From the IMG/VR virus record IMGVR_UViG_3300047325_000148, positions 1 to 39,277 of that record: 39,277 nucleotides of DNA. The stretch is one strand, 5' to 3'. A model generated the notes under the pieces. The model ran no database searches and was not told the origin of the DNA. It worked only from the letters and a program-made list of their open reading frames with translations. This document shows positions 14,744 through 22,567 of this stretch, piece after piece. Position 1 is the first letter of the stretch. Every line of letters begins with the position of its first letter. The position numbers and the translations under genes are program-made. This DNA is from a virus.

Positions 14744-15763
14744 TCATTTTGCCATCAACTTAGCTTGCACACAAGGTTTGCGAATAAAATCAATTGCCAG
14801 TTGACTGATTGACATTGCTAATATCTGTAATTCAGCGGTTTGAGGTTTAATATCTACAATAACCTGAAAATTTTGTCTAATTGCTTCTTTCTTAAGTTCT
14901 ATTGAAGGATTTTCAATATATTTTATAAGTGTTGGTCTTTTTTTAATAGCAATCATTTTGATATTTTCGTCGGCATCTGGAAATGCTACCACAATTTCTG
15001 GGGATATTTTTACTAATTTTTTTAAAAGTTTATTATCTATTAAATTCTTGTGTTTTAAAATTATCGGACCATTATGATTATAATGTTTTGCAGCAGCCAA
15101 TAACATGTCATTAGTTGGATTTTCTACATATGTAAGGGACTGCCCATTATTTCTAATTGCCGCTAATTGTACTGCTTTGGTTGGATTTTTAATATATCGA
15201 AGCAGTAAACCATCTTCTTTTACTGCCGCAAGCATCATATCTTCGGTTGGTTTTTTTAAAAATTTAATACAGTGCGGGTTACATTCTACTGCCAACTTAT
15301 ACATATCCAGAGTTACATTTTTTAAAAATTTAATACAACCTGGATAGTTTTGTATTGCAGCAAGTTTTAATTCATCGGACGGATTAGCTATGTATCTAAT
15401 ATAATACCCATCATATTTTACTACCTCAAGTAATACATCATATGATACATTTTTTACGTATTTTACATTATTTTGATTTATCATAACCGAATAATCTATG
15501 TATTTCTCAGGCAAAGAAATATTATGTTTTTGCAATAAGCCTAAGTCACCGTTGTTTGCTATATAATAGCATAAGGTAGATTCTGAAGGATTTCTAATAT
15601 ATTTGATATTATGTATATTACCACTAATTGCAATCATCTGCAAGACATCATCCGGATTATCTAAATACTGAATAGCACTGTTATTATTAGATATCGTTTG
15701 AATTTTATCCATTAATGAACTTTTTTTAAAATCATTAATGAATTTTTGAGTTACTGTTGTCAT
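14744..15763 (-). CDS. DUF4116-like helical repeat protein
   Basis: 339 aa built of about ten ~22-24-residue repeats of the form Y-I-x-N-P-[ST]-x-[DE]-x-x-L-x-A-[AI]-x-x-N/D-x-x-x-[IL]-x-[YF]: for example YIANPSDELKLAAI, FLKKPTEDMMLAAVKEDG, YIKNPTKAVQLAAIRNNG, YVENPTNDMLLAAAKH, YIENPSIELKKEAIRQN. This resembles DUF4116-type repeats, probably a helical solenoid for protein binding. No catalytic motif or signal. It is a minus-strand insert between plus-strand tail genes, so it is transcribed separately; its start (15763) faces the next gene's start within about 30 bases. Function unknown; DUF4116 repeats are often found in viruses and intracellular bacteria. Confidence 0.62.
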   Translation of the reverse strand: MTTVTQKFINDFKKSSLMDKIQTISNNNSAIQYLDNPDDVLQMIAISGNIHNIKYIRNPSESTLCYYIANNGDLGLLQKHNISLPEKYIDYSVMINQNNVKYVKNVSYDVLLEVVKYDGYYIRYIANPSDELKLAAIQNYPGCIKFLKNVTLDMYKLAVECNPHCIKFLKKPTEDMMLAAVKEDGLLLRYIKNPTKAVQLAAIRNNGQSLTYVENPTNDMLLAAAKHYNHNGPIILKHKNLIDNKLLKKLVKISPEIVVAFPDADENIKMIAIKKRPTLIKYIENPSIELKKEAIRQNFQVIVDIKPQTAELQILAMSISQLAIDFIRKPCVQAKLMAK

Positions 15764-15790
15764 CCTACATTATTAATCGCTAGTAAAATT

Positions 15791-16894
15791 ATGTCAATCT
15801 GGGAATTGGTAAATAATATAATGGCAATACCTACAACATCACCACCTGTTATTTTACGCTCAAAACACTATGCAAGTAATTATTTTGGATCAAATAATCC
15901 TGGTACATTAATGGCATCGGTGCCACGTGTAAAGTTCATGTACTATGTAAACTTTGTACCAAGTTCAGATGCAATGAGTTTATTTACTAGCGATCTTAGT
16001 AATTTAGGTTCAACAAGTACACAAGGTTTAAGTTTTAAAGTTCAATCAATTGATAAGCCTAAAGTAGAAATGGCTACAACAGAATTAAATCAATATAATA
16101 GAAAACGATACGCTTATACAAAAGTAACTTATCAACCAGTCACCGTTAAATTGTTTGATACAGTTGATGACACTCCGTTACGAGTCTGGATTGATTATTT
16201 TACTTATTATTTTGGTGATAGTAGATCAAAAAACAGCTATGCATTTAATCAAAGTGTAGTAGATCCTACTTTTTTTGATAGTAGCGGTTGGGGTTTACGA
16301 CCTGTTGCCGAACGTCTCAATTTCTTCGATAGAATAGAACTTTATACTTTATTTGGGCAAACTTATAGCCAAGTTAATTACATCAACCCTAAAATCATAT
16401 CAGTTGACTGGGGAGGGCAAGATAGTGCCGATAGCGGCTTACAAGAATTGTCAATGCAATATCATTATGAAAGTCTACAGTATGTAGTAAGTAATGCACC
16501 AATCACTTCTTCCCTTGCTACACAATTTGGGTTTGAAGTTGATTATCCAACTATCGAAGTTGATGGTGCATTAAACTTTGGTAATCAAAACAATACAAGT
16601 AATAATGGGTCTATAGCTGCTTTGACTGGGTTATTTGCTGGAGCGAGCGGTGTGTCTGTGTATAGTTTAGAAGCAGAAGTTGGTGCAGCAACTGGTTTGT
16701 TAAATGGCGGATTGAGCAGTTTAGGGTCGGAGTTAAGCGGCAGTATAAGTGGGTTGATTTCGGGATCAACAACTATAAGTGGTTTAGAAAATAGTGCAGG
16801 CAATGCAATTAGCACTGCGGCATCGGGCGTAGGTTCTGCAATTTCAAGTACCGCAAATAGCTTAGGCGGTTTTGCATCAGGATTTGGATTATAA
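15791..16894 (+). CDS. Tail-tube-associated baseplate protein (gp54/gp48-type), probable
   Basis: About 367 aa. The middle contains VPRVKFMYYVNFVPSSD, S-I-D-K-P-K-V-E-M-A-T-T-E-L-N-Q-Y-N-R-K-R-Y-A, YQPVTVKLFDTVDD, WIDYFTYYFGDSR and PKIISVDWGGQD, the pattern I associate with tube-like baseplate proteins of T4-like phages, in which a gp19-like fold starts tube polymerisation. The last ~100 residues are low-complexity Ser/Gly/Ala. Start uncertain: ATG 15791 (MSIWELVNN) or ATG 15821 (MAIPTTSPP), neither with a clear ribosome site; an in-frame upstream codon at 15746 is unlikely because it overlaps the divergent gene. A second candidate of the same functional class is at 35144-35953. The stop overlaps the next start (ATAATGG). 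Confidence 0.6.
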   Translation: MSIWELVNNIMAIPTTSPPVILRSKHYASNYFGSNNPGTLMASVPRVKFMYYVNFVPSSDAMSLFTSDLSNLGSTSTQGLSFKVQSIDKPKVEMATTELNQYNRKRYAYTKVTYQPVTVKLFDTVDDTPLRVWIDYFTYYFGDSRSKNSYAFNQSVVDPTFFDSSGWGLRPVAERLNFFDRIELYTLFGQTYSQVNYINPKIISVDWGGQDSADSGLQELSMQYHYESLQYVVSNAPITSSLATQFGFEVDYPTIEVDGALNFGNQNNTSNNGSIAALTGLFAGASGVSVYSLEAEVGAATGLLNGGLSSLGSELSGSISGLISGSTTISGLENSAGNAISTAASGVGSAISSTANSLGGFASGFGL

Positions 16895-17367
16895 TGGCAA
16901 AAAACGATATCGTTGCACAAACAATACAAAAACAAATTGCGCTTAACAGTGGTGATATATCAATCAGCACTGCTGGTAGCGGAGCACAATGGGTTAATTC
17001 AAGTACCGGTACTCCGATTAGTACAACAGGAGATGCAACGGGATTTGTTCTTAGCAATCTACCTCCAGTGTACCCATCAAAAACAAGCACTGCCCAAATT
17101 TATAATTATGCTCAAATGTTGTTTTCGGGAGCAAATGTACCTACAGCAGCCACACAAGTTATGGCAAATCTTGCTACCTATTATGTAAATCAAAGTGGTG
17201 ATAGTGTACAGTCGATTTATAATAACGGTGTATTGTCATCTAAGTTTCTTGCAAGTATTAACACATTGCGCGCTCCCGGCAGTCAAATAGGTTATACATT
17301 GACTACACTAATTCCTAATTGGACAAATAATCCTATACTTGCACCAAATCTATTGGCTGTAACATGA
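16894..17367 (+). CDS. Hypothetical virion-associated protein
   Basis: 157 aa, Ser/Thr/Asn/Ala-rich, no membrane segment, no cysteines, no recognised motif. The composition resembles its structural neighbours. It begins on the last bases of the baseplate/tube-associated gene and its own stop overlaps the ATG of the next gene (ATGA), so it is translated as part of the same message. A tail or head accessory role is an inference from position only. Confidence 0.6.
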   Translation: MAKNDIVAQTIQKQIALNSGDISISTAGSGAQWVNSSTGTPISTTGDATGFVLSNLPPVYPSKTSTAQIYNYAQMLFSGANVPTAATQVMANLATYYVNQSGDSVQSIYNNGVLSSKFLASINTLRAPGSQIGYTLTTLIPNWTNNPILAPNLLAVT

Positions 17368-17906
17368 TTGACGAAAAATTATTAGTGAAATTATTTTCTT
17401 TCACAGAAGGATATTCTATAAAAAATAATAAAATTGATTCAAACGGATCTGTTGGTTCATATTCTATTAGAAAATTGAAGACTATACCTTTTCAATTTAA
17501 CAATGTTAATGGATCATTTCGCATTGATCTTCTTGGTGTTATTTCATTGAAAGGGTCGCCTATATTTGTAGGTAATGATTTTAGTTGTAGGGCAAATAAG
17601 ATAACAAATTTCATCGGCGGCCCGATACATATCAACGGATCGTTTGATGCAATAAATAATAAACATGTAACATCATTACAAGGTTTACCAGATTATGTTG
17701 GTCGAAATATTGAAATTGAATGGTTGCCAAACCTTCCGATATTACCGTTATTAACCAAACCCTATTTTGTTGAACGTAATTCTTGGCCGGATCCGGTTTG
17801 GCAAATATTACTTACCTATTATAGAAAGAAGCCACTAAAGAAATCTATACTTGCATGTCAGAAAGAACTAATAACTGCAGGTTTTGTAGGCAACGCTTCT
17901 TGGTAA
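17364..17906 (+). CDS. LRR-like phage protein with C-terminal NASW tag
   Basis: 180 aa. The core has degenerate repeat units (VISLKGSP, ITNFIGGP, VTSLQGLP) of the phage LRR-like type with an xxxxNGSF-like turn between them, then LPILPL and the C-terminal tag KKSILACQKELITAGFVGN-ASW. It overlaps the preceding gene by ATGA and is followed 7 bases later by gp4. Shares its repeat style and tag with the paralogues at 5217, 18342 and 18890. Function unknown; likely soluble. Confidence 0.75.
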   Translation: MIDEKLLVKLFSFTEGYSIKNNKIDSNGSVGSYSIRKLKTIPFQFNNVNGSFRIDLLGVISLKGSPIFVGNDFSCRANKITNFIGGPIHINGSFDAINNKHVTSLQGLPDYVGRNIEIEWLPNLPILPLLTKPYFVERNSWPDPVWQILLTYYRKKPLKKSILACQKELITAGFVGNASW

Positions 17907-17913
17907 ATACTAG

Positions 17914-18342
17914 ATGGCAAAATATAGTCAAGGCATCTTTATACCCAAAAACCCAAAGAAAATACTTGGGAAATCTAAAATAGAATTTAGGTCCTCTTGG
18001 GAGCTACGTGTTATGCAGTTCTTGGATCAATCTCCAAATGTTATTCAATGGAGCAGCGAAAGCATTGCTATTCCTTATAGAGATCCTGTTAGTGGCAAAA
18101 ATCGCCAGTATATACCAGACCTGTTAATTCTTTTCAAAGATAAAAACAATAAACAAAAATTAGAACTAGTAGAAATTAAACCACACAAAGAATCCTTGAT
18201 GGAAAATGCTAAAAGTAAACGAGATAAATTAGCTGTATTGACCAATACAGCTAAATGGGCAGCCGCTATGGCCTGGTGTGCTAAAAATGGAGTAACTTTT
18301 AGAATTTTAACTGAACATGATATTTTCATAACAGGTAAATAA
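17914..18342 (+). CDS. gp4: Head completion nuclease, T4 gp4 (50)-like
   Basis: gp4 is needed to finish the filled head before tail attachment and has a TnsA-like endonuclease fold. 142 aa (T4 gp4 is 150). It starts with an F-I-P-K-N-P-x-K motif, then K-I-E-F-R-S-S-W-E, FLDQSPNVIQWSSESIAIPY, R-Q-Y-I-P-D69-L, and L-V-E87-I-K89-P: the Asp ... Glu-x-Lys nuclease signature. The C-terminal WAAAMAWCAKNGVTFRILTE parallels T4 KAAQSLAEKRGIKFRILTE. The start follows the LRR-like gene by 7 bases and its TAA overlaps the next ATG (TAATG). It is sandwiched between tagged LRR-like paralogues, unlike T4. Confidence 0.87.
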   Translation: MAKYSQGIFIPKNPKKILGKSKIEFRSSWELRVMQFLDQSPNVIQWSSESIAIPYRDPVSGKNRQYIPDLLILFKDKNNKQKLELVEIKPHKESLMENAKSKRDKLAVLTNTAKWAAAMAWCAKNGVTFRILTEHDIFITGK

Positions 18343-18896
18343 TGATAACATTTGAAAAAATAGAAAAATATTTTGCCGTCAAAAATAAAAAAATACAAAA
18401 TGAATGTATTATAGATAGAAATACCGGTCTTATTAATACTACCAACGACTCGACATTAATAATGCATAAAAACGCAACAAAAATACCATTTAAATTTGGA
18501 ATAGTTGGCAATTTTGAATGCACCGAAACTGGTTTAACTACTTTAGAAAATTCGCCAAACGAAGTTATGGGAAATTTTGGTTTTTATTGTTACAAAAATA
18601 ATTTATCAAATCTTGTTGGCGGCCCATCAATTGTAAAAAATATATATTCGTGCTTTAACAACTCATTAACTTCTTTAGAAGGAGCGCCGCAATCAGTCGG
18701 TGGTTATTTTTATATTACTTGGTCAGAAAATTTACCATTACTGAGATTGGTAAGATATAAAAACATACAAGCATACAATGATCAAGTAAATGAGATTATA
18801 AACAAATATTGTAATCATAAGCCATTAAAAGAAGCCATTTTATTATGTCAGAAAGAACTAATAGATAATGGCTTTGTAGGAAACGCGTCATGGTAA
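18342..18896 (+). CDS. LRR-like phage protein with C-terminal NASW tag
   Basis: 184 aa. Repeat units are LTTLENSP, LSNLVGGP and LTSLEGAP with short connecting strands (VMGNFGFYCYKNN, VGGYFYITWSEN), then LPLLRLV and the C-terminal tag KEAILLCQKELIDNGFVGN-ASW. Starts in TAATG overlap with gp4 and overlaps the next gene by 7 bases. The tag is nearly identical to that of 17364-17906 although the bodies differ, suggesting selection on the C-terminus or gene conversion. Function unknown. Confidence 0.75.
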   Translation: MITFEKIEKYFAVKNKKIQNECIIDRNTGLINTTNDSTLIMHKNATKIPFKFGIVGNFECTETGLTTLENSPNEVMGNFGFYCYKNNLSNLVGGPSIVKNIYSCFNNSLTSLEGAPQSVGGYFYITWSENLPLLRLVRYKNIQAYNDQVNEIINKYCNHKPLKEAILLCQKELIDNGFVGNASW

Positions 18897-19468
18897 TGAC
18901 AGCTACTGAACAGAAAGTAAAATTATATTTTCAAGTTGACGCACCGGCAAAGATTTACATATCTGATAATTTTGTAAGCATAAACGGAAATTGTTCGGCT
19001 ACCGGGTTTGGCGAAGCTTGGAAAAAATTCAAACAACTGCCTTTTAATTTTCACAAGGTAAGCGGCAGATTCACTATTACTGTAGATTGTATTGGCTTAA
19101 CTTCCCTAGCTGGTTGCCCAGAAGATGTTGGAACATTTGTATGTGCTGCAAAACAATTAAAATCATTAATTGGTGGTCCAAAAATTTGTCGCGGTGATTA
19201 TATAATAAGCGAACTTATAAATTTAACTTCGTTAGACGGATTACCAACTCCAGACAATATGATGCGCGGTGCGTTATATGTGATCTTAAATAAACAATTG
19301 CCAATATTAAGATTATTCACTTATAAGTTTACTGCCCTCTATTATTGGGAAGAAAAAGAAATACATCGGATAATTTCAAAATATGTAAATATGCCTGTTA
19401 AAAAAGCAATTTTAGCCTGTCAAAAAGACTTAATAGAACATGGATATATAGCAAACGCTGGCTGGTAG
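18890..19468 (+). CDS. LRR-like phage protein with C-terminal NAGW tag
   Basis: 192 aa. LRR-like units LTSLAGCP, LKSLIGGP and LTSLDGLP, then LPILRLF and the tag KKAILACQKDLIEHGYIAN-AGW. Overlaps the preceding paralogue's end by 7 bases. Together with the two upstream copies it forms a tight three-member cluster interrupted only by gp4. Same unknown function; the clustering suggests tandem duplication within the packaging operon. Confidence 0.75.
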   Translation: MVMTATEQKVKLYFQVDAPAKIYISDNFVSINGNCSATGFGEAWKKFKQLPFNFHKVSGRFTITVDCIGLTSLAGCPEDVGTFVCAAKQLKSLIGGPKICRGDYIISELINLTSLDGLPTPDNMMRGALYVILNKQLPILRLFTYKFTALYYWEEKEIHRIISKYVNMPVKKAILACQKDLIEHGYIANAGW

Positions 19469-19484
19469 ACAATAAATAATATTT

Positions 19485-19976
19485 ATGAGCAAGCAATTTA
19501 AAAAATTAGAAGATGTATTTAACATATCCTCAGATGAAGAAGAAATAGAGTCATCTGATACAGAACAAAATGAAACTGTAAATGAAGAAGAAACAATACA
19601 GCAGGCGTTAACAAATGCGAAAAATCTTGAAAAAGAGCTAATAGATATTAAAGGCTTCGAAGATCACGATGAAGAAATGGATGAATTAGCCAAAATGGCA
19701 GTTACCGCACATAAAGATCTTCTTGATTTAGGAATGAATGTAGAAATTCGTCATGCTGGTGAAATTTTTTCAACTAGCAGCACAATGCTAAAAATTGCAG
19801 TAGATGCAAAAAATAATAAGGTTGAAAAGAAACTCAAGCTGCTAAAATTGCAACTAGATAAGCTTAAATTAGATAGAGCAACTTCAAACGAAAATCCGAT
19901 AGATGCTCCTATTGACGGTAATGCAGTTAAGTTAGATTTTAATGAACTTCTAAAAGAGTTCAAAAAGGCTAATTGA
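19485..19976 (+). CDS. gp16: Terminase small subunit, T4 gp16-like
   Basis: TerS recognises phage DNA and stimulates the large subunit. 163 aa (T4 gp16 is 164). Acidic N-terminal tail (KLEDVFNISSDEEE), a long central helical region (EMDELAKMAVTAHKDLLDLGMNVE, then IFSTSSTMLKIAVDAKNNKVEKKLK) that forms the coiled-coil/oligomerisation core in gp16, and a C-terminal tail. I recognise the AHKDL-DLG and MLK-A-DAKxxKxxKKL pattern from aquatic T4-like TerS proteins. It lies two kilobases before gp17, separated by three genes, whereas in T4 16 and 17 overlap. AATAAATA lies only 7 bases before its ATG, too close for a normal leader. Confidence 0.75.
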   Translation: MSKQFKKLEDVFNISSDEEEIESSDTEQNETVNEEETIQQALTNAKNLEKELIDIKGFEDHDEEMDELAKMAVTAHKDLLDLGMNVEIRHAGEIFSTSSTMLKIAVDAKNNKVEKKLKLLKLQLDKLKLDRATSNENPIDAPIDGNAVKLDFNELLKEFKKAN

Positions 19977-20035
19977 ATTAGCGACTGATATGTTTGACCA
20001 AATATATTGCAAAATTACATACTTCGTCTCTGATA

Positions 20036-20043
20036 GATAAATA
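20036..20043 (+). promoter_or_regulatory. Candidate late promoter (GATAAATA)
   Basis: GATAAATAAG at 20036-20045; the 8-base box ends 24 bases before ATG 20068, with TTAGGACC as ribosome site in between. Almost identical to the box before gp19. Confidence 0.5.
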
Positions 20044-20067
20044 AGTATATAAAAATTAGGACCATAG

Positions 20068-20883
20068 ATGAAAAGTTTTCTAAATTATCTCATTGAGAGC
20101 AGTCAGACATATCATTATGTGATTAAGTTCGTGCATAAGATAGATGATGACCAAATCAATACCATTGAAACATATTTAAATAGATTTGATCTAATTGATA
20201 TTAGTCCCTTAGAAGAAATTGAAAATGATAATATGGATTTCTATAACAACTCTTATAAAACAATTTATTCACTTGAGGTCGAATTAGGCATGCCTGTTAG
20301 TAGCTATGTTCTTCTACAAGATTTGCATAGTGCATTACATCTTAATGAAAGAGATATGATTGTCCGCGGAGCTTCTGAACCTGTGCAAGTTGCTACAGAA
20401 GATAGTTTATTTAGAAATAAAGTAGCTGCTGATGCAGCAGAAAAAGGTCTTGTATCAAAAGGCAGATTAAGCACTGATCGTTTTTATGATGATGCCGAGC
20501 AACCGCCACAAGAAGATGTATTTGGTGATCAATATAATAAGAAATTACTTGATTATCTTGCCGACATTGCTGAAACACGCCCTTCAAATGAAGTAGAACC
20601 ATCAGCACCATTGTTTAGCTGGTTAGAAATGAAAAATGCTAAAAAACCAGCACCTGATACTGATCAAGATTTAACAGATTTCAACGCTGGGCACGATACT
20701 CCAAAGCCAGTGTACAAAAAAGTAAATTCAAACAAAACACCAATTGATCCTAAGTTCACCGGATCAAATGGTAATTTTGATGACGGAGTAACCCATAATA
20801 CTGCATTTTTTAAAGATGCTAAAAACGGAAAGCCTGTGACTGTTACAGCACCTAGAGCGGCAGGAAAGAGCAAAGGAAAATAA
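20068..20883 (+). CDS. Conserved phage protein with capsid-targeting-like N-terminus
   Basis: 271 aa. The first residues MKSFLNYLIES resemble the T4 capsid-targeting sequence (MKTYQEFIAEA) and contain L-I-E, a fit to the T4 prohead protease site [LI]-x-E. The next ~100 residues (VIKFVHKIDDDQ, IDISPLEEIE, YSLEVELGMPVSSYVLLQDL, IVRGASEP) match a conserved phage protein of unknown role that I recall in several large phages, with a predicted alpha/beta domain. The C-terminal half is hydrophilic and Pro/Lys/Asp-rich, ending in a basic tail (RAAGKSKGK). It lies between TerS and TerL and is probably a head component, inner-head protein or assembly factor; that is inference from the N-terminus and position. 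Confidence 0.62.
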   Translation: MKSFLNYLIESSQTYHYVIKFVHKIDDDQINTIETYLNRFDLIDISPLEEIENDNMDFYNNSYKTIYSLEVELGMPVSSYVLLQDLHSALHLNERDMIVRGASEPVQVATEDSLFRNKVAADAAEKGLVSKGRLSTDRFYDDAEQPPQEDVFGDQYNKKLLDYLADIAETRPSNEVEPSAPLFSWLEMKNAKKPAPDTDQDLTDFNAGHDTPKPVYKKVNSNKTPIDPKFTGSNGNFDDGVTHNTAFFKDAKNGKPVTVTAPRAAGKSKGK

Positions 20884-20885
20884 TA

Positions 20886-21662
20886 ATGAATCCAAAACAA
20901 TTTACTGTCAATGTTGTATCAAATGATGGTGTAACTGACAAAACAATTAATATTACTACAAGTGATGTAAACGAAATCAAAAGGCTTGTTAATTTAGCGG
21001 GTATTATGGACCCTTCGTCAACACCTGCACCGTTAGTTCCGGTCCCTCCTTCGGCGCCTTTGCCAGTTGTTCCTAAAATGCCTGTTGTCATTCCACAATT
21101 ACCTATGCCAGAAATTGAACCACATAACAATTTAATTGATCGTCCGTATGATATTGATCCTGCTGCTGAAGTAGAAGATGGTATGGAAGAAATGCCAGAA
21201 GATGATCATATGCAACTTGGGTGCGATCATGGTCCAGATCATAGTGATTTAGATTGCGATGATTGTGGCAATTGCATGGATCATTGCGAATGTGATAACG
21301 AACATATAGATGAATCATTAACGGATAATGACTATAGTCGTAATGGCATCACAGGTAAAGGGAAAGTGGTGAACCCAAATAATTACATGTACAAAATACC
21401 TGCTTATAAGCAACGTGTTGTTAAAGGTAATTTGGGAGATAATTCTCTAGCCGAGACAATTTACAGTAAATTATCTAGCAGTTATGAAGATTTTTTAGCT
21501 GAATCAGAAGATTCTGTTGATAATGCAGCTGGTATTATGAGCCCATTAACGCAAAGCGAAAGAATTAATTTTGATAAAGATCCGCAAGCGAATGAGGAAC
21601 CTGTAACAGACGGATCAAGATCACCTTTGTCAAAAATAGTAAGACAAAAAATTGCAAAATGA
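20886..21662 (+). CDS. Conserved phage protein with Cys/His-rich segment
   Basis: 258 aa. N-terminal ~45 residues form a small beta domain (QFTVNVVSNDG ... NEIKRLVNLAGI), followed by a Pro-rich linker (repeated PVVP-type words), then an acidic stretch with a cluster of Cys, His and Asp (about residues 111-138: CDHGPDHSDLDCDDCGNC and beyond) that could bind zinc or other metals. The C-terminal part includes NNYMYKIPAYKQ and a helix with SSSYEDFLAESED. It follows the 20068 gene by 2 bases and overlaps the Usg-like gene by 4 bases. Probably works with its partner in head assembly or packaging; no direct evidence. Confidence 0.6.
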   Translation: MNPKQFTVNVVSNDGVTDKTINITTSDVNEIKRLVNLAGIMDPSSTPAPLVPVPPSAPLPVVPKMPVVIPQLPMPEIEPHNNLIDRPYDIDPAAEVEDGMEEMPEDDHMQLGCDHGPDHSDLDCDDCGNCMDHCECDNEHIDESLTDNDYSRNGITGKGKVVNPNNYMYKIPAYKQRVVKGNLGDNSLAETIYSKLSSSYEDFLAESEDSVDNAAGIMSPLTQSERINFDKDPQANEEPVTDGSRSPLSKIVRQKIAK

Positions 21663-21904
21663 TAATTATTAAGAAACAACTAGTCACAATTGACGTTTTT
21701 TATTATATGCCGGATTATCGTAGTATAGTTCAGGAATTTATCTATCAAGTAGAAGATATAGTTCCTGAACTGTATCAAACTCACAAATTTTTAAATTACT
21801 GGCACAAAAATATAAATGCTGTAGTAAAAGAAGTAATGATAAGCATTGCTGAAAACAAATTTGCCCATTATAGATCATTGGATGAATTTCTAAGCATAAA
21901 TTAA
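21659..21904 (+). CDS. Usg-family-like small protein
   Basis: 81 aa. The sequence follows the Usg family (PF06233) layout: [LV]-x-T-x-[DE]-[IV]-x-Y-x-M-P-D-[YH]-x-x-[IL]-[VL]-Q-x-[FY]-x-[WY]-Q-x-x-D, then hydrophobic-rich K-F-L-x-[YF]-W and a final strand-helix. Usg proteins are small, uncharacterised and found mainly in Alphaproteobacteria, with relatives in their phages. Function unknown; here it sits directly before TerL (start 21659 overlaps the previous stop, 3 bases to TerL), suggesting a packaging-linked role or simple co-expression. It is the best host clue in the window. Confidence 0.6.
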   Translation: MIIIKKQLVTIDVFYYMPDYRSIVQEFIYQVEDIVPELYQTHKFLNYWHKNINAVVKEVMISIAENKFAHYRSLDEFLSIN

Positions 21905-21907
21905 AGT

Positions 21908-22528
21908 ATGGCATTCGGTACCCCAGAATTTATTAAAAAACCTAACTCTAAGGTAGGTTATACAAAGGCACAAATAGAAGAAACTCTTAAATGTGCATCA
22001 GATCCACTTTATTTTTTAGATCATTTTATGTGGGTCCAGCACCCAGTAAAAGGTAAAATACCTTTTAAAACTTATCCATATCAAAAAGAATTAATAAACG
22101 CATTCTTCAATTATAAAGATGTTGTGGTATTATTCCCACGCCAAGCTGGAAAAACTATCTGTGCTGCCGGATATTTACTTTGGTATGCAATGTTTAATCC
22201 AGACTCAACTATTTTGGTAGCTGCTAATAAATTCAAAGCAGCTACTGAAATTATGGATCGTATTAAATTTGCATATGAAGAACTACCTAATCATATAAAG
22301 GCTGGTATTGATGTATATAATGTGCAAACCATTAAATTTGATAATGGAAGTAGAATAGTTAGCACTGCTACTTCTGCGGATTCTGGACGTGGTATGTCTA
22401 TTACTTTATTATACTGTTTGGCGGGCGAATCTACTGTCACAGTAAGAAATAAAATCACAGGCGAAATTGAAAAAGTCTCATTAATTGAACTGAAAAATAA
22501 ATTACAAATGACGAGCATAGATTCATGA
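21908..22528 (+). CDS. gp17: Terminase large subunit, N-terminal half fused to a split-intein N-part
   Basis: N-extein plus N-intein, 206 aa. Residues 1-169 are the first part of the TerL motor: LYFLDHFMWV, YPYQKELINAF, Walker A F-P-R-Q-A-G-K-T (about 76-83), ILVAANKFKAA, IKFDNGSRI, and TSADSGRGMSITLLY leading into Walker B. At Cys170 the TerL homology is replaced by a 37-residue intein start (CLAGESTVTV..., see separate entry), then stop codons TGA TAA. The missing Walker B Asp-Glu is in the next cistron (22568-23977). On its own this half cannot hydrolyse ATP for packaging. Start ATG 21908 lies 3 bases after the Usg-like gene, with no strong ribosome site, suggesting coupling. In-frame continuation across the stops shows it derives from a single contiguous gene. 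Confidence 0.88.
   Translation: MAFGTPEFIKKPNSKVGYTKAQIEETLKCASDPLYFLDHFMWVQHPVKGKIPFKTYPYQKELINAFFNYKDVVVLFPRQAGKTICAAGYLLWYAMFNPDSTILVAANKFKAATEIMDRIKFAYEELPNHIKAGIDVYNVQTIKFDNGSRIVSTATSADSGRGMSITLLYCLAGESTVTVRNKITGEIEKVSLIELKNKLQMTSIDS
22415..22525 (+). other. Split intein N-part (IntN, 37 aa)
   Basis: Starts with the nucleophile Cys1 and the block A pattern C-L-A-G-E-S-T-V-T-V, followed by an ISLIEL-like strand (VSLIELKNKL) and a short tail MTSIDS. Only block A is present; block B lies on the other fragment. This is the atypical early split described for TerL inteins such as AceL-TerL from an Antarctic lake metagenome (N-part about 25 aa). Confidence 0.85.
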
Positions 22529-22567
22529 TAAAAGAATTCTATCAATAAAATTATTTGGAAAGATTTT

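Noticed and set aside
16585-17090. Minus-strand open frames opposite the baseplate/tube-associated gene C-terminus
   Set aside because: Pro/Leu/Ala-rich shadows of the Gly/Ser/Ala-rich coding strand with no start signals.
22529-22567. Sequencing or assembly error splitting an ordinary contiguous intein
   Set aside because: Two adjacent in-frame stops plus a ribosome-binding-like GGAAAG correctly spaced before an ATG are hard to explain by one error, and the split point matches a known class of atypically split TerL inteins. Raw reads would still be the proof.
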